A DNA stretch of 64,000 nt, from positions 62,001 through 126,000 of the forward strand of contig NZ_CAJE01000021.1 of assembly GCF_000308215.1 (NCBI RefSeq), read 5' to 3'. The notes beneath the pieces are model-generated. The model worked only from the letters and a program-made list of their open reading frames with translations. It searched no databases and was not told the origin of the DNA. Numbering within the stretch: the first letter of the stretch is position 1; every line of letters begins with the position of its first letter. The translations under genes were made by a program, and so were the position numbers. The stretch is from Methanomassiliicoccus luminyensis B10. GTDB lineage: Archaea > Thermoplasmatota > Thermoplasmata > Methanomassiliicoccales > Methanomassiliicoccaceae. Shown piece by piece: positions 18,698 to 26,889 of the stretch.

Positions 18698-19351
18698 CTA
18701 CTTCCTCACGGCATAGCGGAGCCACACCGCCCCGCCCTTCAGCTTGCGGGAGGACTTGAGGTCGAGATCGATCACGCCCTCTTCCGAGCCGAGGTCGGGG
18801 GCCTTGAACATTGAGCGCGGGGAGGACCCGCCGACCAGCTGGGGATGCACCACCACGCTGACCTCGTCCACCAGCCCCTCGCGCAGCAGCACGCCGTTCA
18901 GGGTGCCTCCGCTGTCCACCCTCACCGTTTTAACGCCGTAGCGCTCGTTCAGCTCCTCCAGCGCGGCGCGCACATCTACCTTGTCCTTCCCGGCGGTGAT
19001 GATGTCCACCCCCGCATTCCTCAGATAATCCAGGTGCTCTTCGGGAGTGGAGGCGGAGCACAGCGCCACCCCGGCCCGCCAGTACATGGAAGGCACGATC
19101 TTCTCCCACGTCTTGAAGCGCCCCCGGCCGTCCACGACCACCAGCAGGGGGAGGGACGGGTCAGTGGCCCCATCGTTCTCCCACTCGCAGGGGTCCGGCT
19201 GCATCATCGTTTCCGAACCGCACAGAGTGGCATCCTCCTTCCAGGTCGGGATGAGCGAATAGTAGAGGCCTATGTCGATCGATACCCAGTCTATCCGGCC
19301 GTCCACGCTGACGGCGTTGTGCAGTATCACGTACGGGAGCATGCGAACCAT
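18698..19351 (-). CDS. Diaminohydroxyphosphoribosylaminopyrimidine reductase (archaeal riboflavin pathway)
   Basis: 217 residues from the ATG at 19351; the open frame continues to 19435 but family alignment favours MVRMLPYVILHNAVSVDGRI. The fold is the dihydrofolate-reductase-like RibD C-terminal domain: NAVSVDGRIDW at the start, then the NADPH-binding VRVDSGGTLNGVLLREGLVD. It reduces the ribosyl group of the pyrimidine intermediate before riboflavin synthesis. Its stop is 2 bases from that of the convergent peptidase gene. Confidence 0.88.
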   Translation of the reverse strand: MVRMLPYVILHNAVSVDGRIDWVSIDIGLYYSLIPTWKEDATLCGSETMMQPDPCEWENDGATDPSLPLLVVVDGRGRFKTWEKIVPSMYWRAGVALCSASTPEEHLDYLRNAGVDIITAGKDKVDVRAALEELNERYGVKTVRVDSGGTLNGVLLREGLVDEVSVVVHPQLVGGSSPRSMFKAPDLGSEEGVIDLDLKSSRKLKGGAVWLRYAVRK

Positions 19352-19404
19352 GGCACTAACGCGGGAGCGACGTAAAAGGATGACGGGGAGGTGGCCGAAA
19401 GCGC

Positions 19405-20412
19405 TCAGTCCGAGAACAGCCGGTCCAGCATCCACTTGCTGTCGAACTTGATGATGTCCTCGTACTCCTGGCCGGTGCTGAGGAACGCTATGGGCTTGCC
19501 GATGGAGTGGGCGATGGACAGCGCCGCCCCGCCTTTGGCGTCGGCGTCGATCTTGGTGAGAATGATGGCGTCGATGCCCACGGCCTTGTTGAACGCGGTG
19601 GCCTGCTCGATGGCATCGTTCCCGGCCAGCGCGTCCCCGACAAAGATGATGAGGTGCGGGTTGACGACCCTCTTGATCTTCTTCATCTCGTCCATGAGGT
19701 TGGCGTTGGTCTGCATGCGCCCGGCGGTGTCGACCAGAACGACATCGCGCCGCTTGGCCTTGGCGTGCTCGACGGCATCGTACGCGACGGCGGCGGGGTC
19801 GCCCCCGGCCTGGTGCTTTATGATCTTGGATCCCAGGCGCTCGGAGTGAATGGTCAGCTGCTCGATCGCTCCGGCGCGGAAGGTGTCGGAGGCCGAGAGC
19901 ACGGACGTCAAACCCTGCTTCTGCAGGCGGTTGGCGATCTTGGCGATGGAGGTCGTCTTCCCGGTCCCGTTGATGCCGACGAACATTATGACCACCGGCT
20001 TCTCGTGGTCCTTGACGAACTCGTCGAAGTCGAACTCGCTCTTCTCCAGGACGTTCTGGATGGAGCTCTTGAGCCCCTCCTCCACCACCTGGTCGAGATC
20101 GTACTTCCGGCCGATCCTCTTGCCCTGGAGGGAATCCCGCACCCCCGCCTTTATCTCCTCGACGACCGGCAGGGCCACGTCGGACTCCAAAAGACCCAGT
20201 TCAAGCTCCCACAGAATGTCATCGACCTCGGACTGGTCGATCTTGCGGCCGCTGTCGCCGACGGCCTTGAGGACCTCCGGGGACGGTTCCTTGTGCGGCG
20301 CCTGCGCCGGGGCCTTTACCTCGGCCTCAGGCTGCGCCTTCTCGGCCTCGCCTTCCTGCTCGTCGCCCTTGCCCCTCAGGGAGGCAAGCTTCTTCTTGAG
20401 CGACTCGAACAA
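19405..20412 (-). CDS. ftsY: Signal recognition particle receptor FtsY
   Basis: 335 residues: an acidic/charged N-terminal region (about 1-60), the N helical bundle, and the SRP GTPase domain with G1 GINGTGKTTSIAKIA, DTAGRMQTNANLMDEM, and G4/G5 LTKIDADAKGGAAL. FtsY docks SRP-ribosome complexes at the membrane. It is the third gene of the conserved archaeal LX-pfdA-ftsY cluster; 16 bases separate it from pfdA. Confidence 0.97.
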   Translation of the reverse strand: MFESLKKKLASLRGKGDEQEGEAEKAQPEAEVKAPAQAPHKEPSPEVLKAVGDSGRKIDQSEVDDILWELELGLLESDVALPVVEEIKAGVRDSLQGKRIGRKYDLDQVVEEGLKSSIQNVLEKSEFDFDEFVKDHEKPVVIMFVGINGTGKTTSIAKIANRLQKQGLTSVLSASDTFRAGAIEQLTIHSERLGSKIIKHQAGGDPAAVAYDAVEHAKAKRRDVVLVDTAGRMQTNANLMDEMKKIKRVVNPHLIIFVGDALAGNDAIEQATAFNKAVGIDAIILTKIDADAKGGAALSIAHSIGKPIAFLSTGQEYEDIIKFDSKWMLDRLFSD

Positions 20413-20428
20413 GGCGGACCACCTCGCC

Positions 20429-20851
20429 TTATCCCAACTGCTGCATGGCCTGCATCTCTTGCTGGACCGCCATGGACAGCTGGTCGGCCTGCTGCTCCAG
20501 GGCTATCCTGCGCTCGTCCAGCTTCTTCATGGTATCCACGAGCTCGTTGGCCCTGGACTCCATGGTCTTGACGGCCTCGTCCATGGACTTCTCCACCGAT
20601 ACCCCGGTGCCGAGGCCCACGATGGCCTTGCTGTTGGTGGCGACCTTGGCGAAAATGAAAGAGTTCCCGCCGATGGGAACGAGGAGCTCGGAGCCCTCCG
20701 GGGCGTCCTTGTACCGGGTCAGGGTCTCCTTGGCCCTGGCAAGCTCCTCCAAAGACATTTGCACGAGCTGCTGGTTCTGGGCTATGCTCTCCAGCTGGGT
20801 GCGGTAAAGCTCCAGCGCGGACATGGCCTGGCGCAGCTCGGCCTCGTTCAT
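20429..20851 (-). CDS. pfdA: Prefoldin alpha subunit
   Basis: 140 residues with two long coiled-coil helices (about 1-55 and 90-138) and a central hairpin region (LLVPIGGNSFIFAKV), the prefoldin alpha pattern. Prefoldin hexamers (two alpha, four beta) hold unfolded proteins for the chaperonin. The start overlaps the end of the ribosomal protein LX gene by 4 bases (ATGA). Confidence 0.95.
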   Translation of the reverse strand: MNEAELRQAMSALELYRTQLESIAQNQQLVQMSLEELARAKETLTRYKDAPEGSELLVPIGGNSFIFAKVATNSKAIVGLGTGVSVEKSMDEAVKTMESRANELVDTMKKLDERRIALEQQADQLSMAVQQEMQAMQQLG

Positions 20852-21081
20852 TGAGCCCCTCCGGCCAGGTGCTGGACCACCGGGTTGGTTATCTCTTCGC
20901 CACTGATGCTCTTGATCTCGTTGATCCTGATCTGCTGTCTGTTGAGCTTGTGGCGGCTCCCCAGGTTGGAATAGATTTGCTCGGTGACGCCGGCCTCGTT
21001 ATCAGCGGCGACCTCGATGCTGAACTTCTGCCAGCTGAACTTGCCGGTCTTGAATTCACCAGTAGCGCGGTAAGCGTTCAT
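20848..21081 (-). CDS. rpl18a: Ribosomal protein LX (eL20/L18a)
   Basis: 77 residues (MNAYRATGEFKTGKFSWQKF ... ITNPVVQHLAGGAQ), the normal length of archaeal LX. The open frame extends far upstream to 21627, but only this part is the family domain. ATG at 21081 has GAGAGGA upstream. First gene of the LX-pfdA-ftsY operon; a TATA-like GTTTATTG near 21117-21124 on the minus strand can serve it. Confidence 0.95.
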   Translation of the reverse strand: MNAYRATGEFKTGKFSWQKFSIEVAADNEAGVTEQIYSNLGSRHKLNRQQIRINEIKSISGEEITNPVVQHLAGGAQ

Positions 21082-21140
21082 ATAATCCTCTCTTGCCCTT
21101 GGAAGGTAATCAATACAATAAACCTTTTGGTCTTGAACGG

Positions 21141-21148
21141 TTTTAATA
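21141..21148 (+). promoter_or_regulatory. TATA box of the radical SAM gene
   Basis: TTTTAATA, centred about 25 nt before the GTG at 21169, which supports that start and a leaderless transcript. A GTG at 21154 is the in-frame alternative. Confidence 0.5.
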
Positions 21149-21168
21149 ACTTCGTGTCCCAGACCATC

Positions 21169-21984
21169 GTGGCCTACCATCCCGGAGGGCGTTTTCCCGC
21201 CCTGTCGGTGACGGGGGGGCGGTGCGAGCAGCAGTGCGACCACTGCCAAGGCCATTACCTCAAGGGCATGGGCCCGGCGACCACGCCGGGGGCGCTGATG
21301 GAGAGGGCCGCGGAGCTTGAGAGAAAGGGCGCCCGGGGCTTCCTGCTGAGCGGGGGGTGCGATGGGGCGGGGCGCGTGCCCCTGGCCCCCTTCGTCCCGG
21401 CCGTCCGGGAGATCAAGGAGCGGACCTCTCTGCTGGTCAACCTGCACACCGGACTGGTGGACGGGGGCGCCGCGGCCGAGCTGCTGTCCTCCGGGGCCGA
21501 CTGCTTCTCCGTGGACGTGGTCCAGGACCGCGGCGTGATAAGGGAGGCGCTGCACCTGGAGGCGTCGCCGCAGGACTACGCCGCCACCCTGGAGGCGCTG
21601 TCCCCTGCGCCGAGGCTCGTTCCGCACATATGCGTGGGGTTGCAGTCCAAGGACGGGGAGAGGCGGTCGCTCGAGCTCGTCGCCGGGTACGACATAGCGG
21701 CCCTGGTGGTGCTGGGCCTGGCGCCCGCCAGAGGGACCCCCTGGGACGGGAGGACCTGGGACCTCCGCCGCCTGCCCCGCTTCGTGGAGCAGGCCTCGTC
21801 CCTCCTGGACGCCCCGGTCCTGGTGGGGTGCATGCGCCCCCGGGGGCAGTGGGAGGTGGAGCTGGAATGCATCAAGGCCGGGGCCGCCGGGATAGTGAAC
21901 CCCTCCTCCCGGGCGGTGGAGGGGGCCATCTCTCTAGGATATTCTTTCGAGAAAAGAGAGGAGTGCTGCTCCTTTCACCGGTAG
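21169..21984 (+). CDS. Radical SAM protein, biotin-synthase-like
   Basis: About 271 residues. The radical SAM cluster motif CEQQCDHC (Cx3Cx2C) lies near residue 18. LLSGGCDGAGRVPL, NLHTGLVD, DCFSVDVV and VPHICVGL follow the TIM-barrel strands. The protein belongs to the archaeal group annotated as biotin synthase homologues of unknown function. The last residues include a Cys pair (EECCSFHR). It is divergent from the LX operon, and its 3' end overlaps the next, convergent gene by 10 bases. Confidence 0.82.
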   Translation: MAYHPGGRFPALSVTGGRCEQQCDHCQGHYLKGMGPATTPGALMERAAELERKGARGFLLSGGCDGAGRVPLAPFVPAVREIKERTSLLVNLHTGLVDGGAAAELLSSGADCFSVDVVQDRGVIREALHLEASPQDYAATLEALSPAPRLVPHICVGLQSKDGERRSLELVAGYDIAALVVLGLAPARGTPWDGRTWDLRRLPRFVEQASSLLDAPVLVGCMRPRGQWEVELECIKAGAAGIVNPSSRAVEGAISLGYSFEKREECCSFHR

Positions 21985-22790
21985 ATGGCGCTCCTGGCGT
22001 ACTTCTTCTTGATCGGGATGGTGTAGGCGATCCACGCCGCGTAGAACCCCATGAACAGTATCCCGAACAAGGTCATGAACCCGACGAAGGTGGACGACAG
22101 GGCCCTGTGCACGGTGTAGGTCGCGTCCACCGAGCCTTCCGCGGCGTTCACCACCAGGTAGTAGGTGCCGAAGCTGGCGCTCAGGGGGAACTCCAGGTCC
22201 ACCCCGCCGGAGGCGTCGCCGGTGTACACCACCGAGAACTGCTTCAGCTTGACCATGTCGCCGGCGTAGAGCAGGTAGTTCGACTCCGAGATTATCAGCG
22301 CCTCGGCCGGGACGTCGGTCCTCACGTTCACCTTGTCAACGGTGGTCAGGCCGAACCGGTCCCGGCTCAGGAAGGTCGCCGTGGTGGACGTCGAGCTCGA
22401 CTCCATGGAGTAGTTGGCGATGGCGTTGGACAGGAACGGCGTGAGCAGGAGCACGACCATCACGGCGGCGACGGCGATGATCACGAGGCTGCGTCGCTGC
22501 ACGGTCTTGAGAATGAAGTACTTCGAGCTCGAACTCTTGGTGTACTTCAGCTCGAGCATGCGGAAGATGAAGCTCTCCACCCCCGCGACCAGGGCCATGA
22601 GGATGACGAAGTACAGGAACGCGCCGACGTTGAAGTAGAAGGGCTTCAGCTGTATGGAGCCGTCGACCACGATCAGGATGATGGCCGCGATGAACACCAG
22701 GACGACCTGCGCCATCATCAGCCGCTCCTTGGTGCGGCGGATCTGTTCTAGCTTGTACCCTCCTTGGAAGGTCTCCTTGTCAAAGCCCAT
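21975..22790 (-). CDS. Membrane protein with extracytoplasmic beta domain
   Basis: 271 residues. Predicted membrane helices lie at about 26-44, 52-72, 100-120 and 238-258. Residues 125-235 form a Ser/Thr-rich beta-type domain between helices 3 and 4 that would face outward. A TATA-like GATATTTATCC is visible on the minus strand near 22822-22832. I do not recognise a family and infer no function. Confidence 0.7.
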   Translation of the reverse strand: MGFDKETFQGGYKLEQIRRTKERLMMAQVVLVFIAAIILIVVDGSIQLKPFYFNVGAFLYFVILMALVAGVESFIFRMLELKYTKSSSSKYFILKTVQRRSLVIIAVAAVMVVLLLTPFLSNAIANYSMESSSTSTTATFLSRDRFGLTTVDKVNVRTDVPAEALIISESNYLLYAGDMVKLKQFSVVYTGDASGGVDLEFPLSASFGTYYLVVNAAEGSVDATYTVHRALSSTFVGFMTLFGILFMGFYAAWIAYTIPIKKKYARSAIYR

Positions 22791-22855
22791 GCGACCCCCG
22801 TAGGGATTTTAACCTGCGGATAAATATCTTTCCGCCTGATTCACTGCGTTGGACA

Positions 22856-24085
22856 CTATGTCTGGCCATCGCTCTCGCCGGGGGCGTCCAGCGTGGCCAT
22901 CTTCCTCGCGATCATGAACACCGCCATGTACGCGGGGGCCTCGCACCGCCCCTCGAAAGTCGCTCTTTCTCCGCGCAGCTCCACCTCCGCCCTCCCCCTG
23001 ACGAACAGCTCCACCGGATCGTCGGTGTAGATGTCCGGCACGGCGTCCCGCAGCGGTTCGAAGCCGTCGAGCTCGTCCCTCTCCATTGTGGTGACCCTCA
23101 GCCCGGTCTTCCCGTGCAGGCTGCCCGGAAGGCGTATCAGGCGCTTTATGTCGCTGGTGACCGGCTCGTCGATCTCGGAGGTGAACATCGGCCGGGCCTC
23201 CTGGTCCAGCAGGCGGAGGAACAGCTCCACGTGCCTCTTGTCCCTGAAGTGGGCCAGCTCGTTCTTCTCCAGCATAAGCTGGGCGCCGTCCTTCCTGCCG
23301 GTCTTGGTGTAGAGATCGTCCAGCATGCCCCTGATCACCGCATCCGGCACGCCTTTCAGCGACGGGAACCTCTCCCGCAGGTCCTCCAGGTCCCGGGAGC
23401 GCATCTCCTCCACCAGCCATACCATGCCGTTGCGCATTCTGCGCCTCCAGCCTCCCGACCTCTCGGACGGCACGGAGCGCACCCTGCTCTCCTGCACGTT
23501 CCCCACGAAGCTCTTGGCGCTGACCACCCGCTCCGGGAACACCCATTCCATGTTGAGGTCGGTGCCGGCGATGTAGTCGACGATCTCCCTCCGCTCGTGG
23601 CTCTTCAGGGTGACCAGGCGGGCGTCGGCGACGTGGATGTGATACCCTCGGCCGCCGGAGAACACGATCTTCAGGTCGGAGTCGTCGAACCCCAGGTCCC
23701 CCAGCAGAAAATCGTCCAGCAGCCGCAGCAGCTCGACCTTGATGCGGGCGAGCATCTCAGGGTAGGACAGGGACTCCGCCCCCGGGACGTGGTCGGCGTC
23801 GAGGTCGAAGATGAGGTCCGCCCCCGCCCAGCTCTTCTCCTCCATGGTGGGGGCTCCTGGGTACTGATAGTACGCGGTGGAGTAGTACGCGTGCGACGGG
23901 ACCTGGGAGCGCAAGAAGTAGTGCAGGTCCGCGGGGGCGGGGAAGCCGATGTGCCTCTGCACGAAGGTGCGGTCGAAGAACATGAACCCGAACTCCCTCC
24001 GCTCGAACCGCGCGGGCGGCGCGGGGGGGCGCTCCTGGTAGTAGCGGCGGAACCACCCCATCATGAAGTCCTGGTCCAGTCCCAT
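22856..24085 (-). CDS. priS: DNA primase small (catalytic) subunit PriS
   Basis: 409 residues of the archaeal-eukaryotic primase family. Catalytic motif DLDADH, the nucleotide-binding SGGRGYHIHV, and later TSDIKRLIRLPGSLHGKTGL (third Asp and basic residues) are intact. PriS makes RNA/DNA primers with PriL, which is not in this window. The protein contains only one Cys (near residue 384), so the zinc knuckle seen in Pyrococcus-type PriS appears absent. Gene start ATG at 24085. Confidence 0.93.
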   Translation of the reverse strand: MGLDQDFMMGWFRRYYQERPPAPPARFERREFGFMFFDRTFVQRHIGFPAPADLHYFLRSQVPSHAYYSTAYYQYPGAPTMEEKSWAGADLIFDLDADHVPGAESLSYPEMLARIKVELLRLLDDFLLGDLGFDDSDLKIVFSGGRGYHIHVADARLVTLKSHERREIVDYIAGTDLNMEWVFPERVVSAKSFVGNVQESRVRSVPSERSGGWRRRMRNGMVWLVEEMRSRDLEDLRERFPSLKGVPDAVIRGMLDDLYTKTGRKDGAQLMLEKNELAHFRDKRHVELFLRLLDQEARPMFTSEIDEPVTSDIKRLIRLPGSLHGKTGLRVTTMERDELDGFEPLRDAVPDIYTDDPVELFVRGRAEVELRGERATFEGRCEAPAYMAVFMIARKMATLDAPGESDGQT

Positions 24086-24127
24086 CGCTCATGAAATGGC
24101 CTTACCGATTAAATCATTTGCCGCCCC

Positions 24128-25228
24128 TCACAGCACCTCGAGCCTCTGCGCCTCCTCGGTGTCGATCCTGGTCCCGGTGACCAGCAGCGCCAGGAGCGCC
24201 AGCGGCACCGTCAGCCATATGGATGTCGCCACCGAAAGGATGCCGGCCGCGGCGGCCGTGGTCAGCGCCACCCCCGTCGCGGCGAACACGTCCGAGACCA
24301 CCGCCACGCTCCCGCTCCCCGCCGGCAGGAACACCTGGGCCGTGATCGATAGGGTGGATGCCACCACCACCGCGGGCAGGGACGCTATCGAGCCCAGGGC
24401 GGCCATGACCATGAACAGCCGGCCGAACTCCAGCGCCCAGATGGGGACGGTGAGCCCCGCCGCGGCCATGGTGAGCCTCCGGTTGGCCCCCTGCGAGTTC
24501 ACCAGGGCCTGCCCGAAGGACCTCGCCGTCTTGTCCAGCGCCCCCTCCAGCCGGTCCGCCCCCTCCCCCCGCCGGAGCCGCCTGGCCGCCCTGGTGGCAA
24601 CGCTCCCCGCCTTCGATATTATGTCGGGGTGCCGCAGCACCAGCAGGATCACGATGTTGGCCAGGACCACCAGGCCCACCACCGCGGTGATGACCATCCA
24701 GGCCTGGAAGGGCATGATGGGGAACAGCAGGACCGCCGACACGATCATGACCGCCGTCACCAGCATGACGTCCATGAGCTTCTCCTCCACGATGCTCGCC
24801 AGCCCCGAGCCGATGGGCACGCAGGCCTCCTTGTTCACCCCCACGATCCTGACCGCGTCGCCGAGGACCTTGACCGGGGTGAGGTCGTTGAGGGCCTGCC
24901 CCACCAGCAGCTGCACCAGGCTGGTGCGGAACCTTAGCTTCTGGTCCGCGGCGAGCAGGAGGACGTGCCACCTGACCGCCCGGAGAAGTATGCTGAGCAG
25001 GAACAGGGCCACCGCCGCGCCCAGCAGGAACAGGTCCACCGAGGCCAGCTTGTCCGCCAGGTCCCGGGGGTCGGCCTGGAGGACCAGGCCGCCCACCAGG
25101 ATGACCGATATGGCCGCTATCGCCGCGTACCTCTTCCAATGCCTTTTCCATCCGGAGGCCATCTTGATTAGCCATGGGAGCGGCCTCCACATAAGCCAGC
25201 GCCGCTCCGGCGGCGCTTTCGGAAGCAC
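24128..25228 (-). CDS. UPF0104/LPG-synthase-like integral membrane protein
   Basis: Up to 366 residues with about eight membrane helices, of the COG0392 family (flippase-like domain of lysylphosphatidylglycerol synthases). RAVRWHVLLLAADQKL and TPVKVLGDAVRIVGV match the family's recurring motifs. Possible starts: GTG 25228, ATG 25192, ATG 25162. A TATA element about 26 nt upstream of 25228 favours a leaderless GTG. A lipid transport or modification role is possible but unproven. The overlapping frame 24114-25190 is a compositional shadow. Confidence 0.82.
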   Translation of the reverse strand: MLPKAPPERRWLMWRPLPWLIKMASGWKRHWKRYAAIAAISVILVGGLVLQADPRDLADKLASVDLFLLGAAVALFLLSILLRAVRWHVLLLAADQKLRFRTSLVQLLVGQALNDLTPVKVLGDAVRIVGVNKEACVPIGSGLASIVEEKLMDVMLVTAVMIVSAVLLFPIMPFQAWMVITAVVGLVVLANIVILLVLRHPDIISKAGSVATRAARRLRRGEGADRLEGALDKTARSFGQALVNSQGANRRLTMAAAGLTVPIWALEFGRLFMVMAALGSIASLPAVVVASTLSITAQVFLPAGSGSVAVVSDVFAATGVALTTAAAAGILSVATSIWLTVPLALLALLVTGTRIDTEEAQRLEVL

Positions 25229-25250
25229 AGCCTCGGATGAAATTCGACAG

Positions 25251-25265
25251 GCCTAAATACGTATT
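25251..25265. promoter_or_regulatory. Shared divergent TATA element between UPF0104 gene and htpX
   Basis: GCCTAAATACGTATT contains the palindrome AATACGTATT and reads as a TATA box on both strands: about 26 nt from the minus-strand GTG at 25228, and placing a plus-strand start about 9 nt before the htpX ATG at 25293. Confidence 0.5.
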
Positions 25266-25292
25266 CCCTGATGATGGTGAACAGGTGTTAAG

Positions 25293-26171
25293 ATGGGAGC
25301 AGTCTCTGCTAACCTTCGTGTTCTAATGATGTTCCTGGTCCTTAGCGGCATCTTTGTCGCTATCGGCTGGGCCGTCGGTGCGATCTTCTTCAACGACTGG
25401 GTCGCCGGAGCGCTGATATTCCTAGTGATCGCGGCAGCCATGAACATAGTATCCTACTTCTTCTCCTCGAAGATAGTGCTAGCATCTTATCGAGCAAAGG
25501 TGGTCTCCGAGGCCGATGCGCCCCGGCTGTACCGCATCGTGCGGAACATCTCCCAGACCGCCGGGCTGCCCATGCCACAGGTGGCCATAGTTCCCACCCA
25601 GACGCCCAACGCCTTCGCAACCGGCAGGAACCCCAAGCATGCCACCGTGGCCGCCACGGAAGGTATACTCAACCTCCTGAACGATGACGAGCTCACCGGC
25701 GTGCTGGCGCACGAGATGGCCCACGTCAAGGACCGCGACATCCTGGTGATGAGCGTCGCCGCCACTCTGGCGGGTGCGATATCGTACGCCTCGAGGTCGT
25801 TCTTCTGGGGCTCCATGTTCGGCGGCGGCAACCGCGACAACGGCAACATCCTCATCGCCGTGATCGTGGCCATCACCGCGCCCATCGCCGCGCTGATGCT
25901 GCAGATGGCGGTGTCCCGCAGCAGGGAGTACCTGGCCGACAGGGAGGGAGCGGAGATGATCGGGAAGCCCCTCTACCTCGCCAGCGCCCTCAGGAAGCTG
26001 GAGGCGGGGAACCGCGCCCGGCCCATGCAGTTCGGCAGCCCCACCTCCTCCGGGATGTGGATCGTCAATCCCTTCAAGGGCGGCGGGCTGGTGAACCTGT
26101 TCTCCACTCACCCTCCCATGGACGAGAGGATCAGGCGCCTGGAGAACATGGCCTCCGGCATAAGGATGTAA
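25293..26171 (+). CDS. htpX: HtpX-like membrane zinc metalloprotease (M48B)
   Basis: 292 residues. Two N-terminal membrane helices (about 10-30 and 35-57) precede the HExxH site in VLAHEMAHVKDRDI; the third zinc ligand is the Glu of SREYLADREGAEM. A further hydrophobic pair (about 145-155 and 185-207) follows the active site. HtpX proteases remove misfolded membrane proteins. The ATG is preceded by AGGTG. Confidence 0.95.
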   Translation: MGAVSANLRVLMMFLVLSGIFVAIGWAVGAIFFNDWVAGALIFLVIAAAMNIVSYFFSSKIVLASYRAKVVSEADAPRLYRIVRNISQTAGLPMPQVAIVPTQTPNAFATGRNPKHATVAATEGILNLLNDDELTGVLAHEMAHVKDRDILVMSVAATLAGAISYASRSFFWGSMFGGGNRDNGNILIAVIVAITAPIAALMLQMAVSRSREYLADREGAEMIGKPLYLASALRKLEAGNRARPMQFGSPTSSGMWIVNPFKGGGLVNLFSTHPPMDERIRRLENMASGIRM

Positions 26172-26172
26172 A

Positions 26173-26201
26173 CTTCTTCCTTCCCCCTTTCTTCATTTTT
26201 T
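26173..26201 (+). terminator. Pyrimidine-rich terminator after htpX
   Basis: A continuous C/T stretch ending in six Ts directly follows the htpX stop, typical of archaeal T-run termination. Confidence 0.5.
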
Positions 26202-26205
26202 ATGA

Positions 26206-26889
26206 TCAGAACAGGAGGTCGTCCTCCAGCCCCTGCCGCCGCACGAAGCGGTACGGCATCTCCAGGCTGTAGACCTCGCTCAGGGCATGGTGCACGTCGG
26301 TGCCGACCGATATCTTGACCCTTCCGCGGAACGCGGCGTAGCGGTCCCTGGCCAGCTCGTAGAACGGCACCCCGTCCCTCTTGTACGGCCACGCGGTGTT
26401 GATCTCTACGAACAGGCCGTGGCCCCGGAGGTGCTCCGCCAGCTCCGGGGGGCTCAGGTCCTTGAAGTTCATCTCCAGGTCGTTGTGGGCGAGGCCGCAG
26501 GGGACCTTGAGCTGCGAGAGGAGGGGCTCCAGGCCCTCCACGGTGGTGCCGCGGTCGGTCTGCACGTACTCGAACAGGACCAGGTCGAGCTGGTTCAGGA
26601 GGTCGATCGGCAGGTTGTCGAGGTCGCACCGGCGGGGGTCAGTGTCAATCTCCACGCCCGCCAGGACCTTGACGTCCGGGTAGCGGCGCCCCAGATCGCG
26701 CAGCAGGTCCAGGTACTCCGGGAACTTTGGGGCCCTGAGCGAGCGGACCTTGGAGGTCTCGAAATGGTCGGTTATGGCGATGTGCGTCAGGTGGCCCTTC
26801 GACGCCGCTCCCACGATCTGCTCGGGGGTGTAGTCGCCGTCGGAGTACAGGGTGTGGGTGTGCAGGTTGATCAGTGAACCTGCTCCCAT
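26206..26889 (-). CDS. PHP-domain metal-dependent phosphoesterase
   Basis: 227 residues from the ATG at 26889, which has GGAG 4 bases upstream; the longer frame to 27453 is read-through inside the upstream gene. PHP motifs: NLHTHTLYSDGD (first HxH), ITDHFE (third), AGVEID (Glu), GLAHND, and GTDVHH (C-terminal Asp/His). The family includes histidinol phosphatase and related phosphoesterases; the substrate is not clear. The start overlaps the end of the HPS/RraA gene by 19 bases, so the two are co-transcribed. Confidence 0.88.
   Translation of the reverse strand: MGAGSLINLHTHTLYSDGDYTPEQIVGAASKGHLTHIAITDHFETSKVRSLRAPKFPEYLDLLRDLGRRYPDVKVLAGVEIDTDPRRCDLDNLPIDLLNQLDLVLFEYVQTDRGTTVEGLEPLLSQLKVPCGLAHNDLEMNFKDLSPPELAEHLRGHGLFVEINTAWPYKRDGVPFYELARDRYAAFRGRVKISVGTDVHHALSEVYSLEMPYRFVRRQGLEDDLLF

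Noticed and set aside
24114-25190. A 358-codon minus-strand frame over the UPF0104 gene
   Set aside because: Glycine/proline-rich low-complexity translation in another frame; the frame ending at 24128 has clear membrane helices and family motifs.
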